From contig NZ_CAJHCP010000005.1 in NCBI RefSeq assembly GCF_904848625.1, positions 124,001 through 188,000 of the forward strand: DNA of 64,000 bases, read 5' to 3'. This DNA comes from Paraburkholderia metrosideri (GTDB taxonomy: Bacteria > Pseudomonadota > Gammaproteobacteria > Burkholderiales > Burkholderiaceae). How positions within the stretch are numbered: the stretch's first letter is position 1; each line of letters begins with the position of its first letter. The translations under genes and the position numbers were made by a program. Of this stretch, positions 53,837-62,445 are shown piece after piece. Under the pieces are notes generated by a model. The model was not told the DNA's origin, made no database searches, and saw only the letters and a list, made by a program, of their open reading frames with translations.

Positions 53837-54742
53837 ATGTCTCATTCCACAGCGAGCCGCTTACCCGCGGCCCGGCGCCGTCACGCCTCTACGACGCGCC
53901 GTCATCAGCACCGTGCCGCGTTTTTCTTTCTGTTGCCGGGCTGTGCATTGTTTTGCCTGTGCGTGGTTTATCCGATTATCAGCAGCATTTCGCTCAGTTT
54001 TTTTAACTGGGACGGCATGACGCCAAAGACCTTTATCGGTCTCGGCAATTACATCGAGCTATTTCATTCAGATACGTTTTATACGGCGCTGAAGAACAAC
54101 CTGATCTGGCTTGCACTATTTCTGCTGGCGCCGCCCCTAGGCCTGATGTTCGCGTTGTACCTGAACCAGCATGTTCGTGGGATGCGGGTGGTGAAGTCGC
54201 TGTTCTTCGCGCCTTTCGTGCTGTCGGGGGTGGTGGTCGGTCTCGTGTTCAGCTGGTTTTATGACCCCGGCTTTGGTCTTCTGCGCCTGATTGTCGGACA
54301 CGGCATTCCCGTGCTCGGCGATCCGCGCACGGTGACGTTCGGCATTATTTTCGCTGCACTGTGGCCGCAAACACCATTTTGCATGGTGCTGTATCTCACG
54401 GGCCTGACGGGTATCAATCCTGAAGTGGTCGAAGCCGCGCGGATGGAGGGGGCGAAAGGTTTGCGTCTGCTGTGGCACGTGATTCTTCCGCAATTGCGCC
54501 CCGCGACTTTCATGGCGGTTGTGCTGACCGTGATCGGCGCATTGCGCAGCTTCGATCTGATTGCGGTGATGAGTGGCGGCGGTCCATTCGACAGTTCCAC
54601 CGTGCTCGCTTACTACATGTACGACCAGGCGATCAAGTACTACCGCGAGGGCTATTCCGCTGCGATTGCCGTCGTTCTGTTCGCCATCATGCTCGTCTAC
54701 ATCGTGTTCCATCTTCGCCGCATGCTGCGCGAAGAACGCTGA
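53837..54742 (+). CDS. Sugar ABC transporter permease, MalF/UgpA-like
   Basis: 301 residues with six helices. The N-terminal cytoplasmic segment is very basic. The inner-membrane component loop EAARMEGAKGLRLLWHVILPQLRPA (EAA motif) contacts the ATPase. FFLLPGCALFCLCVVYPIISSISLSFFNW is the typical first helix of CUT1 permeases. It pairs with the next gene to form the heterodimeric channel. It starts 67 bp after the binding-protein gene. Confidence 0.92.
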   Translation: MSHSTASRLPAARRRHASTTRRHQHRAAFFFLLPGCALFCLCVVYPIISSISLSFFNWDGMTPKTFIGLGNYIELFHSDTFYTALKNNLIWLALFLLAPPLGLMFALYLNQHVRGMRVVKSLFFAPFVLSGVVVGLVFSWFYDPGFGLLRLIVGHGIPVLGDPRTVTFGIIFAALWPQTPFCMVLYLTGLTGINPEVVEAARMEGAKGLRLLWHVILPQLRPATFMAVVLTVIGALRSFDLIAVMSGGGPFDSSTVLAYYMYDQAIKYYREGYSAAIAVVLFAIMLVYIVFHLRRMLREER

Positions 54743-54761
54743 TTTTCAGGAGTTGCGTGTC

Positions 54762-55613
54762 ATGTATCCACTTCCCGTCGAACGCTGGAAACCGCTCAAT
54801 CGCGCGCTCTACAAAGTGTCATTGCCGATTGCGTTGCTGATCTGGTTATTGCCGATGCTTGCTGTTCTCGTGACGTCGATCCGTTCTTCCGACGAGCTGT
54901 CGCAAGGCGATTACTGGGGCTGGCCAAAGCATTTCGCGCTAATAGAAAACTATGGCACCGCACTCACGCAAACGCCGATGCTGCATTACTTCACCAACAG
55001 CGTGCTAATTACGGTGCCTTCGGTGATCGGTGCCATCGTGCTGGCGTCGATGGCGGGTTTTGCTTTGGCGACCTATCGCTTTCCGGGCAATACCGCGGTG
55101 CTATTCGCATTCGTCGCCGGCAATTTCGTGCCTATTCAAATCCTGATGATTCCGGTGCGCGACATGGCGCTGAAGGTTGGGCTCTTCAATACCCTGTGGG
55201 CGCTGGTGATTTTTCACATATCGTTTCAGACCGGCTTTTGCACGCTGTTTCTGCGTAACTTCATCAAGCAGTTGCCGTTCGAGATGATCGAAGCTGCGCG
55301 AGTGGAAGGGGCGAGTGAATGGACGGTCTATTTGCGCATCGTACTGCCGCTGATCCGTCCCGCGCTCGCGGCGCTTGGCATCCTGGTGTTCACCTTCGTG
55401 TGGAACGATTACTTCTGGGCTTTGTGCCTCACGCAAGGTGATGACGCCGCGCCAATCACGGTCGGGGTTGCCGCGCTCAAAGGGCAATGGACGACCGCGT
55501 GGAACCTGGTCGCCGCAGGCTCGGTACTCGCCGCATTGCCTTCTGTGCTGATGTTCTTCGCGATGCAAAGGCATTTCGTCGCCGGCCTGACTTTTGGTGC
55601 GAGCAAAGGCTGA
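54762..55613 (+). CDS. Sugar ABC transporter permease, MalG/UgpE-like
   Basis: 283 residues with six helices. The EAA loop reads EAARVEGASEWTVYLRIVLPLIRPALA. The N-terminal helix and MLAVLVTSIRSSDELSQGDYW are typical of the MalG half of CUT1 importers. The open frame begins far upstream, but ATG 54762 behind CAGGAG, 19 bp after the previous stop, is the evident start. It completes the importer. Confidence 0.92.
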   Translation: MYPLPVERWKPLNRALYKVSLPIALLIWLLPMLAVLVTSIRSSDELSQGDYWGWPKHFALIENYGTALTQTPMLHYFTNSVLITVPSVIGAIVLASMAGFALATYRFPGNTAVLFAFVAGNFVPIQILMIPVRDMALKVGLFNTLWALVIFHISFQTGFCTLFLRNFIKQLPFEMIEAARVEGASEWTVYLRIVLPLIRPALAALGILVFTFVWNDYFWALCLTQGDDAAPITVGVAALKGQWTTAWNLVAAGSVLAALPSVLMFFAMQRHFVAGLTFGASKG

Positions 55614-55651
55614 GCGCCCGCTCGACGTCAACTAACAACGAGACTTCTCTC

Positions 55652-57616
55652 ATGCAACTTGGTGTGTGTTATTACCCGGAACAATGGCCGCGCGACATGT
55701 GGGCCGACGATGCAAAGCGTATGGTCGAACTCGGCATTACGCACGTACGTATTGCTGAATTCGCGTGGAGCCGGATGGAACCGCGCGCCGGCGAATACGA
55801 ATGGCAATGGCTCGACGAAGCCGTCGAAACGCTGGCGGGCGCAGGACTGAAACTGGTACTCGGCACGCCGACCGCTTCGCCGCCGAGATGGCTGATCGAC
55901 GCGCATCCGGACGTGTTGCCGGTGCGTGCAGACGGGACGCGCTGGAACTTCGGCTCGCGTCGCCATTACGACATTTCGAGCGACACGTACCGGCGCGAAT
56001 GCCTGCGTATTGTCGACGCGATGGCCGGACGTTACGGACGTCATCCTTCCATCGTTGCATGGCAGACCGACAATGAACTCGGTTGTCATGAGACGGTGCC
56101 GAGTTATTCGGGCGCCGCACTCGAGCGTTTCCAGAAATGGCTAAAGCAGCGTTATGAAACCGTCGCACGCTTGAATGACGTGTGGGGCAATGTGTTCTGG
56201 AGCATGGAGTACCCGTCGTTCGAATCGATCGGATTGCCGAACCTCACGCCGACCGATGCGAATCCGATTCATCTGCTCGACTTCCGGCGCTTCATGTCCG
56301 ATGAAGTCGCGAGTTTTCATCGCGAGCAGATCGATGTATTGCGACGTCATGCGCCAAATGCAGATTTGCTGCATAACTTCATGGGCTTTTTCACGACGTT
56401 CGATCACTACGATTTCGTGAAAGACAACGCGATCGACGTCGCGTCGTGGGACAGTTACCCGATCGCGCGCACGGAATCGATTGCGTTGCCGGAAGAGCAG
56501 AAAGCGCGTTTCGCACGCACTGCGCATCCCGACGTTTCTGCATTCGATCACGACCGCTATCGCGCCGTCGGCGGCGGGCGCTTCTGGGTGATGGAACAGC
56601 AGGCAGGCCCGGTGAACTGGGCGCCGTGGAATCCGGTGCCTGCGAAAGGCATGGTTCGACTGTGGGCGTACGAAGCCTTCGCGCACGGTGCGGAACTGGT
56701 GTCGTATTTCCGCTGGCGTCAGTGCCCGTATGCGCAGGAGCAGATGCATTCCGGGCTGAATTTGCCGAACAACGAGTTGTCGCCGGGCGGGCTCGAAGTG
56801 CAGCAGGCGGCGCGCGAGATTGCGAATTCCTCGGCACTGTCGACACTCGGTGCGCCGGCGCGTGCGGCGACCGCGATCCTGTTCGATTATGAAACGCAAT
56901 GGATGTTCGAAATCCAGCGTCATGGCAAGACGTTCGATTATCAGACACTGGTGTTCGATTACTACGAATCGCTGCGTGAACTCGGACTCGACGTCGATAT
57001 CGTGTCGAGCCGCGCTGATCTTTCAGGGTATCGCCTGGTGGTCGTGCCGAGCCTCGCGGTCATCGACGATGCGCTCGTCGCGCAGATCGAACGCAGCGAC
57101 GCGCAGTGGGTTTTCGGCCCACGCAGCGGCTCCAAAACGGAAGCCTTCGCGATTCCCGGCAACCTCCCGCCAGGCGCATTGCAGCGCGTGTTGCCGATGC
57201 AGGTGCTCGAAGTCGAATCGTTGCGTCCGTCGCTTACGCCTGCGTTGTCTGTCGGCGGCACCGATGGCACGGCGATCTATTGGCGCGAGCATGTTCGGGC
57301 CAACGGCGCGACCCGCATTGCCGCACAGTTCGCCGATGAATGGCCCGCGCTTCTCTCGCACGGCAAGGTTCGCTACGTGGCGGCGTGGTTGTCGCACGCG
57401 CTGCATCGCACGGTATTGCAGCAGGCCGCGCACGACGCAGGCCTCGACACGCAATTACTCGCCGATGGTTTGCGCGTCCGCCGTCGCGGCGAGCTGACCT
57501 TTGCGTTCAACTTCGGCGCAGAACAGGTGCAGGCACCCGCCCCGGCCAATGCGGTCTTTGTACTCGGGCAACCGGGTTTGAATACCGGCGACGTTTGCGC
57601 ATGGAAAGACGCCTGA
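55652..57616 (+). CDS. Beta-galactosidase, glycoside hydrolase family 42
   Basis: 654 residues. The opening QLGVCYYPEQWPRDMWADDAKRM is classic for GH42. The acid/base is Glu142 in WQTDNELGCHE and the nucleophile is Glu315 in FWVMEQQAGPVNW. A trimerisation domain (~390-590) and a small beta-sandwich (~595-654) follow, so the enzyme is full length. It has no signal peptide and so acts in the cytoplasm on imported galacto-oligosaccharides, releasing galactose. ATG 55652 begins the family sequence. It is the fifth gene of the operon. Confidence 0.93.
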   Translation: MQLGVCYYPEQWPRDMWADDAKRMVELGITHVRIAEFAWSRMEPRAGEYEWQWLDEAVETLAGAGLKLVLGTPTASPPRWLIDAHPDVLPVRADGTRWNFGSRRHYDISSDTYRRECLRIVDAMAGRYGRHPSIVAWQTDNELGCHETVPSYSGAALERFQKWLKQRYETVARLNDVWGNVFWSMEYPSFESIGLPNLTPTDANPIHLLDFRRFMSDEVASFHREQIDVLRRHAPNADLLHNFMGFFTTFDHYDFVKDNAIDVASWDSYPIARTESIALPEEQKARFARTAHPDVSAFDHDRYRAVGGGRFWVMEQQAGPVNWAPWNPVPAKGMVRLWAYEAFAHGAELVSYFRWRQCPYAQEQMHSGLNLPNNELSPGGLEVQQAAREIANSSALSTLGAPARAATAILFDYETQWMFEIQRHGKTFDYQTLVFDYYESLRELGLDVDIVSSRADLSGYRLVVVPSLAVIDDALVAQIERSDAQWVFGPRSGSKTEAFAIPGNLPPGALQRVLPMQVLEVESLRPSLTPALSVGGTDGTAIYWREHVRANGATRIAAQFADEWPALLSHGKVRYVAAWLSHALHRTVLQQAAHDAGLDTQLLADGLRVRRRGELTFAFNFGAEQVQAPAPANAVFVLGQPGLNTGDVCAWKDA

Positions 57617-57728
57617 ATCGGATCGCATTGTAAGACGGTAGTTAGCAGGTTGGCATTCAGAGTCAGACGCTTGAAACCGGACCAGGCAGCCTTGAAAGAG
57701 CTGCCATTCAATCGATGGAGGATGACGG

Positions 57729-58904
57729 ATGAACCGAAGAGAAATGCTGGGATGGCTGGCTTCGACAGCGGCAGCGGCTGGCGTCGGCGCGACGATCGGT
57801 GCGCCCGCCGTAGCCCTGGCGGCGGAGCGCGAATCGTCGGGACAGCCAGCGCACGGCGGCCGCGTTGCAGTGGGCGCGGATGTGTCGACGCTACTTGAAC
57901 TGGAAGCGAACGGCGCGAAGTTTTACGAGCACGGCGAGAGGCAGGACTGTCTAAGGCTGCTGAAGAACCACGGCGTCGATTCGATCCGGATCAAGGTCTG
58001 GAACGATCCCGGCAATCCGGATTTCTTTCCGGCCAATCAGAGTCCCGCAGCCGGTTACAACAATGCCGAACATGTGCGCGTGCTGGCACGTCGTGCGACG
58101 GCGCTGGGTATGCGGGTGCTGATCGACTTCCATTACAGCGACTGGTGGGCCGATCCGGGCAAGCAGTATCCGCCACACGCATGGGCCGGTAAGGACATCG
58201 TGGAAACCTGCGCGTTGCTATACGAGTACACGTCGAACGTATTGACTATGCTCGCGCGCGATGGCGTTCATCCAGAGTGGGTGCAGATCGGCAATGAAAT
58301 TACCGGTGGCATGCTGTGGCCGCTCGGCAAATACGATCAACTCGACAACCTCGCACAATTGCTGAAAGCGGGGCATGACGCGGTTAAATCTGTCGACGAA
58401 CGCACCAAGGTGATGCTGCATATCGACAGCGGTGGCGACAACGCAAAGAGCCGTTGGTGGTTCGATGCCGCGACGCAGCGAGGTGTGACGTTCGACGTGA
58501 TCGGTCTGTCGTATTACCCGCAGTGGCAGGGTTCGCTGAGCGATCTGCAGAACAACGCGAACGATCTGGCGACGCGCTACAACAAGGACGTGATGGTGGT
58601 CGAGACCGCGTATCCGTGGACCACCAGTGATGGCGACTCCGAACCCAACGCAATGACCAATGTCGGGACCTCGACTTATCCGCAGACGCCGGCTGGCCAG
58701 ACGCAATTCCTCGGCGCGGTGACGGATATCGTCAAAGCGATTCCCGATGGCCACGGCAAAGGCGTGTTCTGGTGGGAGCCGGAGTGGATTCCGACGCCGA
58801 ATGTCGGCTGGAAAGCCGGGGCCGGCGATCAGTGGGACAACAATACGGTGTTCGACTTCAAGGGCAATGCGCTGACCTCGCTGGACGCGTTCCGGAAGCG
58901 CTAA
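57729..58904 (+). CDS. Arabinogalactan endo-beta-1,4-galactanase, glycoside hydrolase family 53 (Tat-exported)
   Basis: 391 residues. The leader NRREMLGWLASTAAAAGVGATIGAPAVALAAE is a twin-arginine signal peptide. The catalytic domain shows VGADVSTLLELEANGAKFY, SIRIKVWNDP, LIDFHYSDWWADPGKQ, the acid/base Glu190 in QIGNEITGGMLWP and the nucleophile Glu292 in VVETAYPWT, all GH53 hallmarks. It cuts beta-1,4-galactan side chains of pectin into oligomers for the ABC importer. GGAGG precedes ATG 57729. It is the last gene of the operon, 112 bp after the beta-galactosidase. Folding before export is implied by the Tat signal. Confidence 0.93.
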   Translation: MNRREMLGWLASTAAAAGVGATIGAPAVALAAERESSGQPAHGGRVAVGADVSTLLELEANGAKFYEHGERQDCLRLLKNHGVDSIRIKVWNDPGNPDFFPANQSPAAGYNNAEHVRVLARRATALGMRVLIDFHYSDWWADPGKQYPPHAWAGKDIVETCALLYEYTSNVLTMLARDGVHPEWVQIGNEITGGMLWPLGKYDQLDNLAQLLKAGHDAVKSVDERTKVMLHIDSGGDNAKSRWWFDAATQRGVTFDVIGLSYYPQWQGSLSDLQNNANDLATRYNKDVMVVETAYPWTTSDGDSEPNAMTNVGTSTYPQTPAGQTQFLGAVTDIVKAIPDGHGKGVFWWEPEWIPTPNVGWKAGAGDQWDNNTVFDFKGNALTSLDAFRKR

Positions 58905-58968
58905 TACCGTGGGGCCGGCGCGGCGGCAGCGGAATTCGTCGCCGCGCAACCCGCATTGACGACATGCA

Positions 58969-59298
58969 TTACTGCGCGGGCGTTTGCCCTTTTTGCTGAT
59001 TGGCGCAGTCTGCCGACACCGCCATGCTCGCCTGATCGGGCGTCATGTGCGGCGCGTTCGGCGCATAGATTTTCTCGATGATCGCGTTGACCGCCTGACG
59101 GTCGTCGGGGTCTTTATAGTACTTCGCGGCCTGATCGAGCGCCTGTGCCTTCGTCTTCTTGTGCGCACGCCACGACGCGACCTGACCGGCAATATCGCCG
59201 AGCGCGAAACATTGACCGCTGACCGTTTGCGCCACGGCTTGAGCCGCCGGTTGCGCGAGGCACACCGCCAGCAGCGCGGATACGACTACGCGTTTCAT
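58969..59298 (-). CDS. Small exported protein of unknown function
   Basis: 109 residues with a clear signal peptide (MKRVVVSALLAVCLAQPAAQAVAQ). The mature part has two cysteines (CFALGD and SADCANQ) that could form a disulfide, and a helical centre KAQALDQAAKYYKDPDDRQAVNAIIEKIY. I do not recognise a named family; similar small periplasmic proteins are common in Burkholderiales. It converges with the galactanase gene. A function cannot be inferred. Confidence 0.65.
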   Translation of the reverse strand: MKRVVVSALLAVCLAQPAAQAVAQTVSGQCFALGDIAGQVASWRAHKKTKAQALDQAAKYYKDPDDRQAVNAIIEKIYAPNAPHMTPDQASMAVSADCANQQKGQTPAQ

Positions 59299-59432
59299 TA
59301 CCAGAATCCTGTCGTTAGATGAGCGAGGGTGCGGCAGCGGCGGGGTTCACGGCTGCGGCGACCGGAGGGGCAAGCAACCCGGCAGTTTACCGGGAAGTCG
59401 CACGGCGCGCTTTTTTTGCGGCAGGCACAAAA

Positions 59433-59461
59433 GGCGGCATCCCAGTTTCATGGATGCCGCC
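59433..59461 (-). terminator. Rho-independent terminator of the second AAHS transporter gene
   Basis: GGCGGCATCC (59433-59442) and GGATGCCGCC (59452-59461) form a perfect 10-bp stem. On the minus strand it is followed by TTTTGTG and lies 64 bp past the transporter stop. Confidence 0.7.
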
Positions 59462-59524
59462 GCCCGGTTCGACGTGCAACGAAAGAAGACCAGCACCAGC
59501 ACACCGCCAATGCCTTCCCCCGTC

Positions 59525-60883
59525 TTAATGGCCGAACGACTCGGCCTTCGCGGCATTGCCCGTCGCCACATGCGGCCGGGCAGCCTGCTTGATCAGCAAC
59601 GCCACGCATGAAACCAGGCCCGCTACCGCGACCATCGCGAAAATCCCGCCAAACGTGAAATGGCGGCGCGTCAATTCAGCCACCAGAAACGAACCCGCAA
59701 TCCCGCCAAAACGCCCAATACCCAACATCCACGCGACACCCGTGCCGCGACCCTGGGTCGGATAAAAAGCAGCGGCGAGTGCCGGCATTGACGATTGCGC
59801 GGTATTCATCAACACGCCGGCGACGAACACGATAAACACCAGCGCGCCGACATTGCCAACGGCCTGGCCGATGAAGTACACGCTCACCGCAGTCAACGCA
59901 TAGCAGGCGGCAATGATGCGGTTCGCGTTGAAGCGGTCCATCAGCAACCCGCACAACACTGCGCCGACGCCACCAAGCGGGAACAGTGCTGAAATCAGCG
60001 TCGCGCGTTCTGGCGTGAGGCCGGCGTCCTTCAACAAAATCGGCATCCAGTTGATCGACGCGTAGAAAATGACGAGGCCCATGAAATAGGCGAGCCACAG
60101 CATCACCGAGCCGATGATGTAAGAGCGCGACAGCACCACGCCTAATCCCTTGCCGCCGGTTTGCGGCGCGGTTTCGGTCATCGTGAAGGTGCCGGCTTGC
60201 ACGGCGTCTCCGGAGATGCGGGCAAGCGCTGCACGAATCCGTTCCACCGGCTTGTGATTCGCCACCATGTAACGGACCGATTCCGGCAGTTTGGCAAGCA
60301 GCAGAATCATCAGCAGAAGCGGGGTGACGCCGCCGAGCAGCAGCACGCTGCGCCAGCCGAAATGCGGGATCATCCACGCGGCAAGGAAGCCGCCGAATGC
60401 CGCGCCTAGCGGAAACCCGCAGAACATCAGATTGATCACGGTTGCGCGGCGGCGGTCGGGGCAGTACTCGCCCATCATCGTCACGGCGTTCGGCATGGCC
60501 GCGCCGAGGCCCACGCCCGTGATGAAACGCAAGATGGTGAGTTGCTCGATGCCGGTGGAGAAGGCCGAGCCAAAACAGGCCACACCGAACAGCAGCACGG
60601 AGCCGAGCAGCATCGAGCGGCGGCCGAGCCGGTCGGACAGCGGGCCTGACACGAGCGCGCCGCAAGCGAGACCGAACAACGCGGCGCTCAGCACGGGCGC
60701 GAGCGCCGGTTTGGGAATGCCCCATTCGGAGATCAGCGAAGGCGCAATGAAGCCGATGGCGGCCGTGTCAAAACCGTCCAGCAGGACGATGATGAAGCAC
60801 ATGAAAAAGATCAGCCACTGAAACGGCGAAAACGGATGTTCGTTGATGAAGGTTTGAACATTCACAGCGTTGCTGCGGCTCAT
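59525..60883 (-). CDS. MFS transporter, AAHS family (second copy in window)
   Basis: 452 residues, 12 helices. The helix 1 signature CFIIVLLDGFDTAAIGFIAPSLI (DGFDT) and the loop GPLSDRLGRRSML place it with the aromatic acid:H+ symporters. ATG 60883 is preferred because AGGAGA precedes it; the open frame continues 78 codons upstream without support. It is clearly a paralogue of the transporter at 18.7 kb but divergent in the loops. The adjacent tartrate/D-malate dehydrogenase suggests that its substrate could be a hydroxydicarboxylate and not an aromatic acid. Confidence 0.86.
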   Translation of the reverse strand: MSRSNAVNVQTFINEHPFSPFQWLIFFMCFIIVLLDGFDTAAIGFIAPSLISEWGIPKPALAPVLSAALFGLACGALVSGPLSDRLGRRSMLLGSVLLFGVACFGSAFSTGIEQLTILRFITGVGLGAAMPNAVTMMGEYCPDRRRATVINLMFCGFPLGAAFGGFLAAWMIPHFGWRSVLLLGGVTPLLLMILLLAKLPESVRYMVANHKPVERIRAALARISGDAVQAGTFTMTETAPQTGGKGLGVVLSRSYIIGSVMLWLAYFMGLVIFYASINWMPILLKDAGLTPERATLISALFPLGGVGAVLCGLLMDRFNANRIIAACYALTAVSVYFIGQAVGNVGALVFIVFVAGVLMNTAQSSMPALAAAFYPTQGRGTGVAWMLGIGRFGGIAGSFLVAELTRRHFTFGGIFAMVAVAGLVSCVALLIKQAARPHVATGNAAKAESFGH

Positions 60884-61262
60884 AAAGGGTCTCCTGATTG
60901 CGAAAAGGCCCGTGATGACGAGCCTTTTCTTTCTTATACGATCGTACGCCGTTTGGAAGCGCTGCACGATGCCTGCACCGGCGGCAAACTGGCCGCTCGA
61001 CGAGGGCGGCACACTCTGGAAAGCCGTCGCCCATCGCTGCCGCGGCGGTAGTAACGCGCGCTGCACCTGCCGTGCCGGGCGCGTTACCCGCGGTGCGCTG
61101 GAATGCCTGCAGCGCATCGGGCCCGCTACGCCTGGACAGTGAATAATACCCGGACAGGTTGACGGCTGATACTACGCGGAACCCGAGTGCCACGCACGAA
61201 ACGGGCGTCACCGCTGCCGGGCTGATGCGGCTCTTATCGAGCGTGATACGGGCGACGCGGAG
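60884..61262. other. Intergenic region with hairpin and palindrome before the second AAHS gene
   Basis: About 380 bp with no supportable gene. AAAAGGC (60903-60909) and GCCTTTT (60922-60928) form a hairpin with a T-rich tail on the plus strand; on the minus strand it would sit in the transporter leader, 20 bp before the start codon. A 10-bp palindrome TACGATCGTA is at 60937-60946, a possible operator. The remaining part toward 61262 shows nothing clear. Confidence 0.4.
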
Positions 61263-62345
61263 TCAGGCGAGTTTTGCCGCGATAGCCTCACCGACTTCCG
61301 TCGTATTCGCTTTGCCGCCGAGGTCGCCGGTATGAGGGCCTTCAGCCAGCGTCGCCTCGATGGCCGCGAGAATCGCGTCGTGCGCGTCGCGTTCCTTGCC
61401 TTCGGAATGACCGAGGAAGTCGAGCATCATGGCGGCCGACCAGATCATCGCAATCGGATTCGCGATGTTCTGGCCGGCGATGTCGGGCGCCGAACCGTGT
61501 ACCGGTTCGAATAGCGAAGGAAACTTGCGATCCGGATTCAGATTGCCCGACGGCGCGAGGCCGATTGTGCCGGTGCACGCAGGGCCGAGATCGGACAGAA
61601 TATCGCCGAACAGATTGGTCGCGACCACCACGTCGAAGCGATCGGGGTTCAGCACGAAACGCGCGCACAGAATGTCGATATGCTGTTTGTCCCACGTCAC
61701 ATCGGGATACTGTGCCGCGACGCCGGCTGCACATTTGTCCCACCACGGCATGCTGATCGCAATGCCATTGCTTTTCGTCGCGACGGTGATCTTCTTGCGC
61801 TCGCGACGTTGCGCCAGATCGAATGCGAACTTCAGCACGCGCTCGCTGCCATGCCGCGTGAACACCGATTCCTGCAGCACGAATTCGCGCTCGGTGCCTT
61901 CGAACATCACGCCGCCCACTGACGAATATTCGCCCTCGGTGTTCTCACGCACAATCCAGAAATCGATGTCGCCCGCTTTGCGTCCCGCGAGCGGCGAAGG
62001 CACGCCGGCAAAAAGACGCGCTGGACGCAGGTTGATGTACTGATCGAATTCGCGACGGAACTTCAGCAGCGAACCCCACAACGAGATGTGATCAGGGACG
62101 GTGTCCGGCCAGCCCACTGCGCCGAACAGAATGGCGTCGACGGATTGCAGTTGGGCTTTCCAGTCGTCGGGCATCATCTTGCCGTGCTTCGCGTGGTAGT
62201 CGCAACTCGCCCAGGCAATGTGCTGATACTCGAGTTCGATGCCGAAGCGCTGCCTGACTGCATCCAGCACGCGAAGGGCTTCGGGCATGACTTCGACGCC
62301 GATGCCGTCGCCGGGGATGACTGCGATCCGATATTTCTTCGACAT
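61263..62345 (-). CDS. ttuC: Tartrate dehydrogenase/D-malate dehydrogenase (decarboxylating)
   Basis: 360 residues of the isopropylmalate/isocitrate dehydrogenase fold. The opening KKYRIAVIPGDGIGVEVMPEALRVL and the tartrate-dehydrogenase-typical HGKMMPDDWKAQL, GAVGWPDTVPDHISLWGSLLKFRR and FEGTEREFVLQESVFTR distinguish it from LeuB. Metal-binding aspartates are in ATNLFGDILSDLG, and the NAD-binding region includes EPVHGSAPDIAG. It oxidises tartrate or D-malate with NAD+ and Mn2+, the latter giving pyruvate and CO2. GGAGG precedes ATG 62345. It lies between the transporter and the sigma-54 regulator on the same strand, so a small tartrate or D-malate utilisation unit is likely. Confidence 0.88.
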   Translation of the reverse strand: MSKKYRIAVIPGDGIGVEVMPEALRVLDAVRQRFGIELEYQHIAWASCDYHAKHGKMMPDDWKAQLQSVDAILFGAVGWPDTVPDHISLWGSLLKFRREFDQYINLRPARLFAGVPSPLAGRKAGDIDFWIVRENTEGEYSSVGGVMFEGTEREFVLQESVFTRHGSERVLKFAFDLAQRRERKKITVATKSNGIAISMPWWDKCAAGVAAQYPDVTWDKQHIDILCARFVLNPDRFDVVVATNLFGDILSDLGPACTGTIGLAPSGNLNPDRKFPSLFEPVHGSAPDIAGQNIANPIAMIWSAAMMLDFLGHSEGKERDAHDAILAAIEATLAEGPHTGDLGGKANTTEVGEAIAAKLA

Positions 62346-62445
62346 CTCGTGCTCCTCCTATGGGGTTTTCGATAATCCAGTGCCGGCCATTTTATTCCTG
62401 CGGCTCCAGCAGGAAATGACGTTTTAACCTACGGCGATGACGACG

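Noticed and set aside
52496..53845. 449-codon minus-strand frame opposite the ABC binding-protein gene
   Set aside because: Antisense shadow; the plus-strand frame has a signal peptide and class 1 binding-protein features in an intact operon.
59676..60725. 349-codon minus-strand frame inside the second AAHS transporter gene
   Set aside because: Same strand but a shifted frame; extremely Arg-rich, as expected for a shifted reading of a membrane-protein gene.
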